Assembly (NCBI GenBank): GCA_002937555.1
Contig: PTKB01000143.1
Location: 1 to 6,935, forward strand
Direction: 5' to 3'
Source of the DNA: Alphaproteobacteria bacterium MarineAlpha10_Bin2
Lineage (GTDB): Bacteria; Pseudomonadota; Alphaproteobacteria; UBA828
DNA: 6,935 nt
Below are positions 1 to 6,202 of the stretch, piece by piece. The notes beneath the pieces were generated by a model that saw only the letters and a list, made by a program, of their open reading frames with translations, searched no databases and had not been told where the DNA came from. A program made the translations under genes and the position numbers. Within the stretch, counting starts at the first letter, position 1. Every line of letters begins with the position of its first letter.

Positions 1-42
1 TACGAGACTTATTGTGAATAGCCGCATTGGCACGCTCCCCAT
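1..42 (-). CDS. Start of a minus-strand gene cut by the window edge
   Basis: Reading the minus strand from 42 gives MGSVPMRLFTISLV, open to the window edge. Two starts are possible. The ATG at 42-40 has AAGGAG (plus-strand 53-58) 10 nt upstream. The ATG at 27-25 has GGGGAG 7 nt upstream and would give MRLFTISLV, a basic residue followed by hydrophobic residues, as at the beginning of a signal peptide. The second start has the better spacing. Only 9 to 14 residues are visible, so no family can be named; export to the envelope is a guess from the hydrophobic start. A short inverted repeat just upstream touches the first Shine-Dalgarno. The call rests on the ribosome binding sites and the open frame alone. 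Confidence 0.45.
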   Translation of the reverse strand, partial: MGSVPMRLFTISLV

Positions 43-55
43 GATCTGCAATCTC

Positions 56-88
56 CTTCGGTTCAACATGATGCGTGATTCACCGAAG
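56..88 (-). promoter_or_regulatory. Leader hairpin overlapping a Shine-Dalgarno
   Basis: CTTCGGT (56-62) and ACCGAAG (82-88) are perfect 7-bp inverted arms around a 19-nt loop. In minus-strand RNA the 3' arm ends in the AAG of the AAGGAG ribosome binding site of the truncated gene at the window edge, so folding could hide part of that site. The loop is long and stability was not computed, so a regulatory role is inference. Confidence 0.25.
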
Positions 89-221
89 CAAAACAACCCT
101 CTAATGAGCATTTTCGGCCATTCTGTGGCTCCGCCCGGAGAACTCCCTGGAACAGTCGAAGGGCGCCTTGGAGAGGCGAAATGGCCGATAAAAATTTTGG
201 GATTGTTAAAAAAATGCCATT

Positions 222-267
222 TAATCAGATAGATAGACTAAGCGTAATCAGTTAGATAGACTAAGCG
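222..267. repeat. 23-bp tandem duplication, two copies
   Basis: Copies at 222-244 and 245-267 lie head to tail and match at 22 of 23 bases; the only difference is A at 229 against T at 252. Each copy begins TAATCAG and ends TAGATAGACTAAGCG. A fragment of the same motif (AATCAGAT) recurs at 278-285, inside the last codons of the neighbouring hydrolase gene. The array is A/T-rich against G+C-rich surroundings and starts 8 bp beyond that gene's stop. It may be a replication-slippage duplication or a pair of protein-binding iterons; the sequence does not decide between them. Confidence 0.8.
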
Positions 268-274
268 AACGCTA

Positions 275-1099
275 TCAAATCAGATTGATTCGCATATTTT
301 CCCGCGCCACGAATGCGCCGCGCCAGAGGTTGCGCGCTTCGATCTCAAGCGCTTCCATGAAGCTGTCTTCATGGTCAGGGTCGTGATGAAAAATAGCGAG
401 TGATTTGACATTGGCCATTCGCGCCAATCGCACCCCTTCCTCCCAGGTCGAATGGCCCCAACCGACCTTGGCCGGAAACTCTGCTTCGGTGTAAGTCGAA
501 TCATAGACCACCAGATCGGCGCCATCGATCAGATCGAGAATATTTTCATCCGGCTGGCCCGGGATATGCTCAGTGTCGGTGATGTAGCAAATCGACTTGC
601 CCTTAAACTCGACGCGGTAACCGGTAGCGCCGTCGGGATGATTGAGCATTGCCGTACGCACGCGGATTTTATCGCTGATGTGAAATGTCTCGCCGGCGTC
701 GAAATCGACAAAGTTCAATTTGGATTTCAGCGCCTCGATCGGCACCGGAAACACCGGGTTGGCCATTTGCCCCGATATCACTTTATAGAGGCCGCCCTGT
801 TGTTTGAGATGCCCGGCCATCAGGGTGAACTCATGCTCGGGATGAAACGCCGGGGCGAAAAACGGAAAACCGGTGATGTGGTCCCAATGGGTGTGCGAGA
901 ACAACAGCGTCGATTTAATGATGCCCTTACGGAAATTCCAATGGCCAAGATTACGGATGCCGGTCCCGGCATCGAAGATGATCTGCTCGCCGCCGGCATT
1001 GACTTCGAGGCAACTGGTATTGCCGCCGAAAGCGATATGGTCGGGCGATGGGCAGGCGATGCTGCCGCGAACTCCCCAAAACTTGAGCTTAAAACTCAT
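275..1099 (-). CDS. MBL-fold metallo-hydrolase (beta-lactamase/PhnP-like superfamily)
   Basis: A 274-residue protein of the metallo-beta-lactamase fold, from the branch containing PhnP and cyclic-nucleotide-phosphodiesterase-like enzymes. The N terminus has the branch's GVRGS (9-13) and GGNTSC (25-30) motifs, then DAGTG (43-47). The metal-binding HxHxDH motif is SHTHWDH, with H69, H71, D73 and H74. Further likely ligands are H154, D175 in ITDTEH, and H216 or the HHDP block at 238-241. The full set suggests an intact two-metal hydrolase, probably cytoplasmic since no signal peptide is seen. The substrate cannot be told: a phosphodiester such as a cyclic nucleotide is the family precedent, not shown here. 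The start ATG has GAGGGG about 9 nt upstream. It lies on the same strand as the acetolactate synthase gene, but the 216-bp gap with a CRP-like site suggests its own promoter. Confidence 0.9.
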   Translation of the reverse strand: MSFKLKFWGVRGSIACPSPDHIAFGGNTSCLEVNAGGEQIIFDAGTGIRNLGHWNFRKGIIKSTLLFSHTHWDHITGFPFFAPAFHPEHEFTLMAGHLKQQGGLYKVISGQMANPVFPVPIEALKSKLNFVDFDAGETFHISDKIRVRTAMLNHPDGATGYRVEFKGKSICYITDTEHIPGQPDENILDLIDGADLVVYDSTYTEAEFPAKVGWGHSTWEEGVRLARMANVKSLAIFHHDPDHEDSFMEALEIEARNLWRGAFVARENMRINLI

Positions 1100-1115
1100 T
1101 AAGCAGAGCCCCTCG

Positions 1116-1137
1116 GCGCCGCGACTATACGCGGCGC
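1116..1137. other. Strong GC hairpin in the leader of the MBL hydrolase
   Basis: GCGCCGCG (1116-1123) and CGCGGCGC (1130-1137) are perfect 8-bp inverted arms around the 6-nt loop ACTATA. The structure ends 2-3 nt upstream of the hydrolase Shine-Dalgarno. No T-run follows on the minus strand, so it is a poor intrinsic terminator. A leader hairpin affecting translation or mRNA stability, or a DNA operator, are the alternatives. Confidence 0.5.
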
Positions 1138-1232
1138 TAGCTTCCAGGCGCCGAATTCACCCCCGTCGAGAGTTTTCGTCGGCATTTCTATTAAATAGCT
1201 ACCGAATCGAAAATGGTTAGCCCCAGCCTACA

Positions 1233-1241
1233 ATTATTATT
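1233..1241 (-). promoter_or_regulatory. Candidate -10 region for the MBL hydrolase
   Basis: The minus strand carries two overlapping AATAAT hexamers (1241-1236 and 1238-1233), each matching TATAAT at five of six bases, in an A/T-rich island. No acceptable -35 hexamer sits at the right distance. The first hexamer begins 23 nt beyond the CRP-like palindrome, close to the roughly 21 nt expected for a class II CRP-dependent promoter, which often lacks a -35 box. The match is suggestive only. Confidence 0.3.
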
Positions 1242-1264
1242 TGCCCGATCCAACGCGCCGTTCA

Positions 1265-1280
1265 TGTGACCGCCGTCACA
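1265..1280. promoter_or_regulatory. CRP/FNR-type binding site, TGTGA-N6-TCACA
   Basis: TGTGACCGCCGTCACA is a perfect palindrome in its arms and fits the classic cAMP-CRP half-sites TGTGA and TCACA with six bases between them. It sits in the gap between the acetolactate synthase stop and the hydrolase start, about 165 bp upstream of the hydrolase ATG, with A/T-rich candidate promoter DNA on that side. An alternative is a 6-bp RNA stem with a 4-nt loop after the synthase gene, but no T-run follows, so termination is less likely. Whether this organism's CRP-family regulator uses this consensus cannot be seen here; some alphaproteobacterial members recognise other half-sites. Confidence 0.5.
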
Positions 1281-1315
1281 ATACGCCGCACGGGACCGGG
1301 CCATGCCGCCTCCGC

Positions 1316-2983
1316 TCAAATTGGGAATTCGATCTGACCGAGCCGGCGCGACATCTTCATGTTCTCGGAATAGTCGATCGGCACGCCGATCACGGCCGGG
1401 CCTTCTTGTTTGAAGGCTTCCTCCAGGGCGCCGGGTAACTCGCTGGCTTTGGTCAGAGTCTTGCCCCAGCAGCCGTATGATTTGGCCCACATTTCAAGAT
1501 CGGGATTGCCGAATCCAAGCTCGCAATGTTTGCCGTTGAAGGCGTTCTGCTGTTTCCACTTGATCAGACCGTATTCGCCGTCCATCCAGATCATCGCCAC
1601 CACATTCAATTTGTAGCGGACCGCGGTCTCGATATCCTGGGCATTCATGAAGAATCCGGCATCGCCGTTGATCGACAATATCTTGCGCTTGGGCATGGCG
1701 ATCTTCCCGCCGATCGAGCCGGGAAAGGCAAAGCCCATGGTGCAAAAGCCGTTCGAGATGAGGCAAGTGTTTGGCGTGTCGCACTGGTAATAGCGCGATA
1801 TCCACATTTTATGGGCGCCCACGTCGGAGAGCAGAATATCGTCCGGCCCGAGCGCCTGGCGCACGTCATACAGCACTTTCTGTGGTTTCATCGGGAAGGA
1901 TTTGCTGTTCTTTTCCCGTTCGAGATCGCTATGGATGGTATTGCGCAAAGCGGCGCGCTTTGAGATCTTGTTGAGTGGCCCTTTCTTTTTGGCCTTGCGC
2001 TGGCGTTTGGTGATTTCCTCGTTGATCTGCCATAGCCCGTCGGCGACGTCGCCGACGACATCCACGTTGGCCTCATAATCCTTGTCGATCTCGGCCGGCC
2101 AAAAATCGATATGGACAATTTTCTTGGCCCGCCCCTTGTTCCAGAACGAAGGCGCGTACTCGACCAGATCGTAGCCGACCGAAATGATGACGTCGGCGTC
2201 GCGCATGGCAACGAGGATATGATCCTTGCCCTGCAGGCCGACCGTAAACAGACAATGCTCGTCGCTGCGCGGAATGGCGCCCTTGCCCATGAAGGTGTTG
2301 ACCACGCCGATGCCGGTTATCTTGGCCAAGCGCTTCAACTGCTCGGAAGCGCGCTTCCGCACCGCGCCGTTGCCGGCCAGGATAAGCGGACTTTTGGCTT
2401 TCATAATGATATCCACGGCCTGACTGACGGCCTTGTGGTCGGCTCCCGGCCGGCGCGATTTTTCCGGCGTAATCGGTTTGTTTTTGGTTTGCGCTTTGGC
2501 CAGATCTTCCGGTAGTTCGATCAGGACGGCGCCCGGTTTTTCGGTTTCAGCGACCTTGAAGGCTTTGCGGATGATCTCGGGAATATTGTCGGGGTGGTGC
2601 ACTGTCTGCGCCCATTTGGTGATCGGCTTGAACATCGAAACCGAATCCATGTTTTGGTGGCTCTCTTTGTGCAGGCGTTCGGTGTCGGCTTGGCCGATCA
2701 GGCAGATCAACGGCGCGCGGTCCATATTTGCGTCCGCCACGCCGGTCACGAGATTGGTGGCACCCGGTCCGAGCGTACCCAAACACAGGCCCGCCTTGCC
2801 GGTGAGCCGGCCGTATGCGTCCGCCATGAAGGACGCCGCCTGCTCATGACGGCACAGAACAAATTTGATTTTGCTGTCCATGAGCGAAATCATAAAATCA
2901 GCGTTTTCCTCGCCCGGAATGCCGAAGATATGCGTGACGCCTTCTTTCTCGAGACATTTGACGAAAAGATCGGATGCTTTCAT
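1316..2983 (-). CDS. Acetolactate synthase large subunit (ThDP-dependent, AlsS/IlvB type)
   Basis: A 555-residue thiamine-diphosphate enzyme predicted to condense two pyruvates to 2-acetolactate, feeding branched-chain amino acid or acetoin synthesis. The N-terminal ThDP domain (about 1-165) has GIPGEEN (21-27) and the cofactor-activating Glu47 in RHEQAASF, followed by LGPGATNL. The central domain (about 185-320) ends in a Lys/Arg-rich linker (326-343). The C-terminal domain has the cofactor/Mg motif as NGDAGFF (439-445) with WMDGEYG (466-472); the GDG glycine is Ala and the usual Asn is Met, variations seen in this superfamily. The end VPIDYSEN and the length favour the catabolic AlsS type, and no IlvN-like regulatory subunit gene is adjacent. 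Other ThDP enzymes such as a glyoxylate carboligase are less likely. The ATG has GGGGAG 9 nt upstream. Confidence 0.88.
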   Translation of the reverse strand: MKASDLFVKCLEKEGVTHIFGIPGEENADFMISLMDSKIKFVLCRHEQAASFMADAYGRLTGKAGLCLGTLGPGATNLVTGVADANMDRAPLICLIGQADTERLHKESHQNMDSVSMFKPITKWAQTVHHPDNIPEIIRKAFKVAETEKPGAVLIELPEDLAKAQTKNKPITPEKSRRPGADHKAVSQAVDIIMKAKSPLILAGNGAVRKRASEQLKRLAKITGIGVVNTFMGKGAIPRSDEHCLFTVGLQGKDHILVAMRDADVIISVGYDLVEYAPSFWNKGRAKKIVHIDFWPAEIDKDYEANVDVVGDVADGLWQINEEITKRQRKAKKKGPLNKISKRAALRNTIHSDLEREKNSKSFPMKPQKVLYDVRQALGPDDILLSDVGAHKMWISRYYQCDTPNTCLISNGFCTMGFAFPGSIGGKIAMPKRKILSINGDAGFFMNAQDIETAVRYKLNVVAMIWMDGEYGLIKWKQQNAFNGKHCELGFGNPDLEMWAKSYGCWGKTLTKASELPGALEEAFKQEGPAVIGVPIDYSENMKMSRRLGQIEFPI

Positions 2984-3028
2984 CGAGCCTACTCCCCATT
3001 TTCGATTTTACGCTTGCTTGACAATTAG

Positions 3029-3056
3029 AGTATCCGGGCGTTGCAAGCCGCGTCAA
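3029..3056 (-). promoter_or_regulatory. Candidate sigma70-type promoter for the acetolactate synthase
   Basis: On the minus strand TTGACG (3056-3051, five of six to consensus) is followed after 16 bp by GATACT (3034-3029, four of six). Transcription would start about 40 nt before the synthase ATG, leaving room for the visible GGGGAG ribosome binding site at 2992-2997. The spacing and position fit; the -10 is weak. Confidence 0.35.
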
Positions 3057-3124
3057 CCGATTGCGCGGGTTGACATTAGCCCGCTTGGCCCGTGCTGAAG
3101 GTTTATTAACTCTCCGGCTCTATC

Positions 3125-4790
3125 ATGTGTGCCGCAATCATGGTTCAAGCTTCAACCAATCGCGACGCATCCCCGCCCCATCCCGAGGGCAGCTTTGAGC
3201 GTGCCTTCGACGCCCATTTGAAAGGCGCGCTCGACGGTGCGGTGGCTGGCTATCAGGAAGTTGTCGCCGCCCAGCCCACACATGTCGACGCGTGGGGCAA
3301 TCTATGCATCGCGCTCTGTGATCTTGGCCGCGCCGAGGAGGCGGCCGAGGCGGCGCGGCGCGCGCTTGCCCTTCGTCCCGACATTGCGGCGCTCCATATT
3401 AATCTCGCCGCCGCCCTCAAAGTGCTGGGACAGTTCGGCGACGCCGCGCGCGCTGGAGCAGGCGATTGCGCTTGAGCCCGATTCGGCTGCGGCGCATCTC
3501 ATCCTCGGCAATCTGTTGCGCGCCGCCGGCGCAGCCGATGCCGCACTTAAATCTTATGAACGCGCCGGCTTGCTAGCGCCCGGCGATATCGCCGCCCATT
3601 CCAATCAGGGTCTCGCGCTCAAGGATCTCGGCCGACCCGAAGCCGCGCTGATTCGCTTCCGCCGCGCGCTGGCGGTTAATCCAGGCGCGGCGGAAGTGCA
3701 TTTCAATCTCGGCAATACGCTGCGCGAAACCGGCGCCTTGGAAGACGCCGCGGCAGCCCTCGGGCGCGCCGTCGCGCTCGACCCGGCGCATCTCCGTGCG
3801 CGCACCAATCTCGGCGTCACTTTACGCGATCTTGGGCGCACCGAAGACGCCGTGGCGGCGTTCGACGCGGCAATCGCTTGCGATAGCGATCATGCCGACG
3901 CTCATTGGAACCGCGCCTTGGCGCTTCTTTTAGCCGGTGATTTCGAGCGCGGTTGGCCGGGATACGAATGGCGCTGGCGGGCCACGGCGATGACGCCGCG
4001 CGATTTTGCTGTGCCGCCATGGGATGGCGCGCCGCCGGAATGGCGCACCGTGCTGCTCCATGCCGAGCAAGGGCTCGGCGATTGTTTGCAGTTCATCCGC
4101 TATGCGCCGCTGGTGGCGGCGAAAGGCGCCAAAGTGGTGGTGGAGTGACCGGCGCCACTCACCGGTCTGGTGGCAAGCTGCGCCGGTGTATCCGAGGTGG
4201 TCGCGCGCGGCGCAGAGTTGCCGCCGTTCGATCTGCACGCGCCGCTGATGAGCCTGCTCGGCCCGATGGCGACGCGGGCCGATACGATACCCGCGGATAC
4301 GCCCTATCTGAGCGCGCCCAAGCGTGCCGGCGCCGAGCTTAAGAAGGCGCTCGAGCAAGCGGCGGCGGGCAAGAAAATCGGCATCGCCTGGGCCGGCAAT
4401 CCGGCGCATGAGAACGATCGCAACCGCTCCTGCGGCGCGGCTCGTTTCGCGCGCTTGGCCGTAGCGCCGAATGTCGGCCTGTTCAATCTGCAAAAAGACG
4501 CTTCGTCCGCGGCGCTAAGCCAATTGCCACTCGCCGTCGATCTCGCGCCCCATCTCGATGATTTCGGCGCCACCGCGTTTGCCGCAGAGCGCATGGATTT
4601 GATCGTCACCGTCGATACCGCGCTGGCCCACCCGGTTTGGTTGTTGCTGCCGTGCGCGCCGGAATGGCGCTGGTAGCTCGGTCGTGACGACAGTCCGTGG
4701 TATCCGACCATGCGGCTGTTCCGCCAGGCGCAACCCGGCGATTGGGACGGTGTGTTCCGGCGCGTCGCACGGGCCCTCGAAACGCATTAG
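3125..4790 (+). pseudogene. Broken TPR protein with glycosyltransferase-like C-terminal domain
   Basis: The reconstructed product is about 555 residues. The N-terminal half has seven or eight tetratricopeptide repeats of 34 residues with the usual G..A..A..P pattern (for example FNLGNTLRETG and TNLGVTLRDLG). The C-terminal half resembles the heptosyltransferase/GT-9-like domain often fused to TPRs: HAEQGLGDCLQFIRYAPL, IGIAWAGNP, LQKD, TVDTALAH, then SPWYPTMRLFRQ near the end. There are four lesions. A frameshift at the GC run 3445-3453 is best explained by loss of one GC, because restoring two bases gives a perfect TPR (DAARALEQAIAL). A TGA interrupts the frame at 4146-4148 and a TAG at 4674-4676. 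About eight family residues (LAGALGKP-like) seem missing after TVDTALAH. Past both stops the frame continues family-like to TAG at 4788-4790. No good ribosome binding site precedes 3125; an ATG at 3140 is an alternative start. Envelope polysaccharide or protein glycosylation is the likely ancestral role. Confidence 0.85.
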
Positions 4791-4801
4791 GTTAAGTTCG
4801 G

Positions 4802-4839
4802 TTGGCCCACCACGTAAATGTGGTGGTAGCCTTGGCCAA
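4802..4839. other. Two-part hairpin in the leader of the PPOX gene
   Basis: The inner arms CCACCAC (4807-4813) and GTGGTGG (4820-4826) pair perfectly around GTAAAT. The outer arms TTGGCC (4802-4807) and GGCCAA (4834-4839) extend the stem, with an unpaired stretch on the 3' side. It lies between the pseudogene stop and the next start, 26 nt before the ribosome binding site. Without a T-run it is not a convincing intrinsic terminator; a leader structure or a regulator site is possible. Confidence 0.5.
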
Positions 4840-4878
4840 ACGGCGGGTGGTCTGCCGTCCAGCTGAGGGAGAACAACA

Positions 4879-5274
4879 ATGGAACTACCGGAATTAGCGA
4901 AACAGCTGCTTGCGGGTAAGAATTTTGCCACCATCGCCACATTGATGCCTAGCGGTGCGCCGCAGGCGAGCGTGGTTTGGGTCGATGTGGACGGCGACAC
5001 CATCATCTTCAATACCTCCGAAGGCCGGATCAAACCCAACAACCTGCGGCGCGATGGGCGCGTGGCGATCGCCGTTCACAATGCCGAGAATCCGTATCAG
5101 CAGGCGATGATCCAGGGCCATGTCACCGAAATGGTGCATGACGGCGCGGACGCGCATATCGATGCGATGGCGAAAAAATATATGGGCGTCGACGAATACC
5201 CGTACCGTCAGGAAGGGGAGAAGCGGGTGATGATCAAGATTGCCGCCGACAAAGTCGGGCTGATGGACCCCTGA
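4879..5274 (+). CDS. PPOX-class (pyridoxamine-phosphate-oxidase-like) F420/FMN-dependent oxidoreductase
   Basis: A 131-residue protein of the split-barrel flavin-binding fold, the usual length for single-domain members of the PPOX class F420-dependent oxidoreductases. The N terminus LLAGKNFATIATLMPSGAPQ (11-30) is the typical first helix and strand with the LxxxGxPxxxxVW pattern. GRIKPNNLRRDGRVAIAVHN (49-68) carries the basic K-x-x-N-L-x-x-D-x-R-V motif that binds cofactor phosphate. The C-terminal part (78-130) forms the remaining barrel strands. Members reduce or oxidise small molecules with F420 or FMN in the cytoplasm; cofactor and substrate cannot be read from sequence alone. The ATG has GAGGGAG (4865-4871) 7 nt upstream, a strong site. 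It follows a degenerate TPR gene by 88 bp and appears to be transcribed alone, convergent with the TetR gene. No lesions are seen. Confidence 0.88.
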   Translation: MELPELAKQLLAGKNFATIATLMPSGAPQASVVWVDVDGDTIIFNTSEGRIKPNNLRRDGRVAIAVHNAENPYQQAMIQGHVTEMVHDGADAHIDAMAKKYMGVDEYPYRQEGEKRVMIKIAADKVGLMDP

Positions 5275-5324
5275 GGCCTACGCTTGAGGGAACCCAAAAA
5301 TAATCTTCCCGGCGGCACCACCAA

Positions 5325-5346
5325 CCGGAATGCGTTTGCATTCCGG
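5325..5346. terminator. 9-bp perfect hairpin after the PPOX gene
   Basis: CCGGAATGC and GCATTCCGG flank the loop GTTT, 50 bp beyond the PPOX stop. The stem is strong but neither strand has a T-run directly after it, so it may act as a 3'-end stabiliser or a factor-assisted terminator rather than a classical intrinsic one. Confidence 0.35.
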
Positions 5347-5462
5347 CAAGCGCGACCGCGCGCCCGAGTTAATACGAGGTAAGCCAAGGCCACGGATGTG
5401 GCCGCCCGGCGCTTGAGGGCCAAACAAAAAACAGCTGCGCTTGGTGCGCGCCAACTCTCCAA

Positions 5463-5488
5463 CCTCTCTTCCCCCCGGGGAAGAGAGG
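5463..5488. terminator. Long perfect palindrome downstream of the TetR gene
   Basis: Twelve-base arms CCTCTCTTCCCC and GGGGAAGAGAGG are separated by two C residues, giving at least a 10-bp stem in RNA from either strand. It lies about 50 bp beyond the TetR stop. It lacks a T-run, so bidirectional mRNA 3'-end formation is plausible but unproven. The C/T-rich arm also resembles REP-type palindromes of alphaproteobacterial intergenic regions. Confidence 0.4.
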
Positions 5489-5538
5489 CTTGTCACGGGT
5501 TCGAACATGCATCGCACATCGCGCAGCGCGACGCCGGG

Positions 5539-6135
5539 TCAGCCGTCTTTGGCGGCGCGGAACAAATCGATAATCTGTTTGGCGATTTCGCTGATATCGT
5601 CGCCGCCCGGCTTGTACCAGACCAGGGACCACGCCATCGCACCGATCAGGGAGAGGCGCAAATATTTGTGGCTCGCACCCGCCCGGAGCGGCACCGCGTC
5701 GACCAATTCGCGGAACATATTTTCATATTCATCGCGCGCGACGATCATGCGGGCGCGCAGTTGTTTTGAATGGCGGTGGGGAAACTCGGTGGCGATGACG
5801 CTGCCATATTCCTTGGCCGCGTGCAGCGCTTCGAGATGCGCGGCGCAGGCCGCTTCGAGGCGCGCCCAAGGCTCGCTCTCTCGCGCGATCGCTTCGGCCA
5901 CTTTGGTTTTTACTTTGCGCACGCCCTCGTCATGGACGGCGCCGAGCACTTCTTCTTTCGACGCGAAATGATAGTACATCGAGCCCGGCAATATTCCGGC
6001 GGCGCTTGAGATGTCGCGCACCGAGGTGCCTTCATAGCCGGCGCGGCTGAAGCAGTGCGCCGCCGCATCCAATATCCGCGCGCGGCGATTGTCCTTGCGG
6101 CGCCGTTCTTTGCGCCGGTTGCCTGTGGCCGCCAT
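5539..6135 (-). CDS. TetR/AcrR-family transcriptional regulator
   Basis: A 198-residue repressor-type regulator. After a very basic N terminus (NRRKERRRKDNRR) comes the TetR DNA-binding domain at about 17-66: ARILDAAAHCFSRAGYEGTS, then the helix-turn-helix VRDISSAAGILPGSMYYHF (39-57) and SKEEVL. The C-terminal ligand-binding and dimer domain (about 85-195) ends with AMAWSLVWYKPGGDDISEIA, like the KstR2-type C-terminal family that often binds acyl-CoA or hydrophobic ligands; the actual ligand is unknown. The ATG has only a weak G-rich upstream sequence (GGGGCGG). It diverges from the AhpD-like gene with a 159-bp shared spacer carrying palindromes, so self-repression and control of that neighbour are likely. 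The gene looks intact and ends in a convergent spacer with the PPOX gene. Confidence 0.92.
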   Translation of the reverse strand: MAATGNRRKERRRKDNRRARILDAAAHCFSRAGYEGTSVRDISSAAGILPGSMYYHFASKEEVLGAVHDEGVRKVKTKVAEAIARESEPWARLEAACAAHLEALHAAKEYGSVIATEFPHRHSKQLRARMIVARDEYENMFRELVDAVPLRAGASHKYLRLSLIGAMAWSLVWYKPGGDDISEIAKQIIDLFRAAKDG

Positions 6136-6180
6136 ATTCGCCGCCCCGGTCGTCGTGGTTCGTTGCCGCTGAGCCTAACA

Positions 6181-6190
6181 AATGATCATT
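6181..6190. promoter_or_regulatory. Candidate TetR operator palindrome
   Basis: AATGATCATT is a perfect 10-bp palindrome in the divergent spacer, 46 bp upstream of the TetR ATG and 105 bp upstream of the AhpD-like ATG. The flanks CTAA (6175-6178) and TTAG (6189-6192) add loose dyad symmetry. TetR regulators usually bind palindromes between themselves and a divergent gene, so this is the best visible candidate, but it is short and could be chance. Confidence 0.35.
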
Positions 6191-6202
6191 AGAGCGAAAA
6201 GC

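Larger units (their letters stand above)
43..274. other. A/T-rich intergenic region without a supported gene
   Basis: This 232-bp gap between two minus-strand genes is noticeably more A/T-rich than the rest of the window. It contains the tandem 23-bp repeat, a seven-T run on the minus strand (208-214) without a stem directly before it, and a small stem CGCCT/AGGCG (164-168 and 174-178). A 72-codon plus-strand reading frame crosses it, starting at GTG, but has no ribosome binding site or recognisable sequence. Confidence 0.6.
5281..5488. repeat. Hairpin-rich intergenic element (probable interspersed repeat)
   Basis: The 264-bp gap between convergent genes contains three perfect inverted repeats: CCGGAATGC/GCATTCCGG (5325-5333 and 5338-5346, 4-nt loop), GGCCAC/GTGGCC (5388-5393 and 5398-5403, 4-nt loop), and CCTCTCTTCCCC/GGGGAAGAGAGG (5463-5474 and 5477-5488). 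CGCTTGAGGG occurs twice in direct orientation (5281-5290 and 5410-5419), each time followed by an A-rich run. CAAGCGC (5347-5353) can pair with GCGCTTG (5409-5415), enclosing the second hairpin. No gene is supported in the stretch. The density of palindromes fits a REP-like or small non-autonomous repeat, possibly also ending both convergent transcripts. No target-site duplication or transposase is seen. Confidence 0.55.

Noticed and set aside
208..214. Intrinsic terminator for the MBL hydrolase
   Set aside because: There is a seven-T run on the minus strand, but no G+C-rich stem lies immediately before it.
14..232. 72-codon plus-strand frame from a GTG
   Set aside because: It has no ribosome binding site and no recognisable domain, and it overlaps the better-supported minus-strand start at 42 and its Shine-Dalgarno.
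452..1102. 216-codon plus-strand frame opposite the MBL hydrolase
   Set aside because: The minus strand shows all catalytic motifs of a known fold here; the plus-strand product has no recognisable features and is a shadow of it.
3018..3075. Two plus-strand TTGACA hexamers (3018-3023 and 3070-3075) as promoters of the TPR gene
   Set aside because: Neither has a TATAAT-like hexamer 16-18 bp downstream.
4146..4148. TGA as a selenocysteine codon
   Set aside because: The family has no cysteine or selenocysteine at this point, and the same gene carries a frameshift and a TAG, so simple decay explains it better.
5490..5512. GGTTCGAA resembling a tRNA T-loop
   Set aside because: The flanking bases do not form a T-stem and no acceptor, D or anticodon arms could be found around it.
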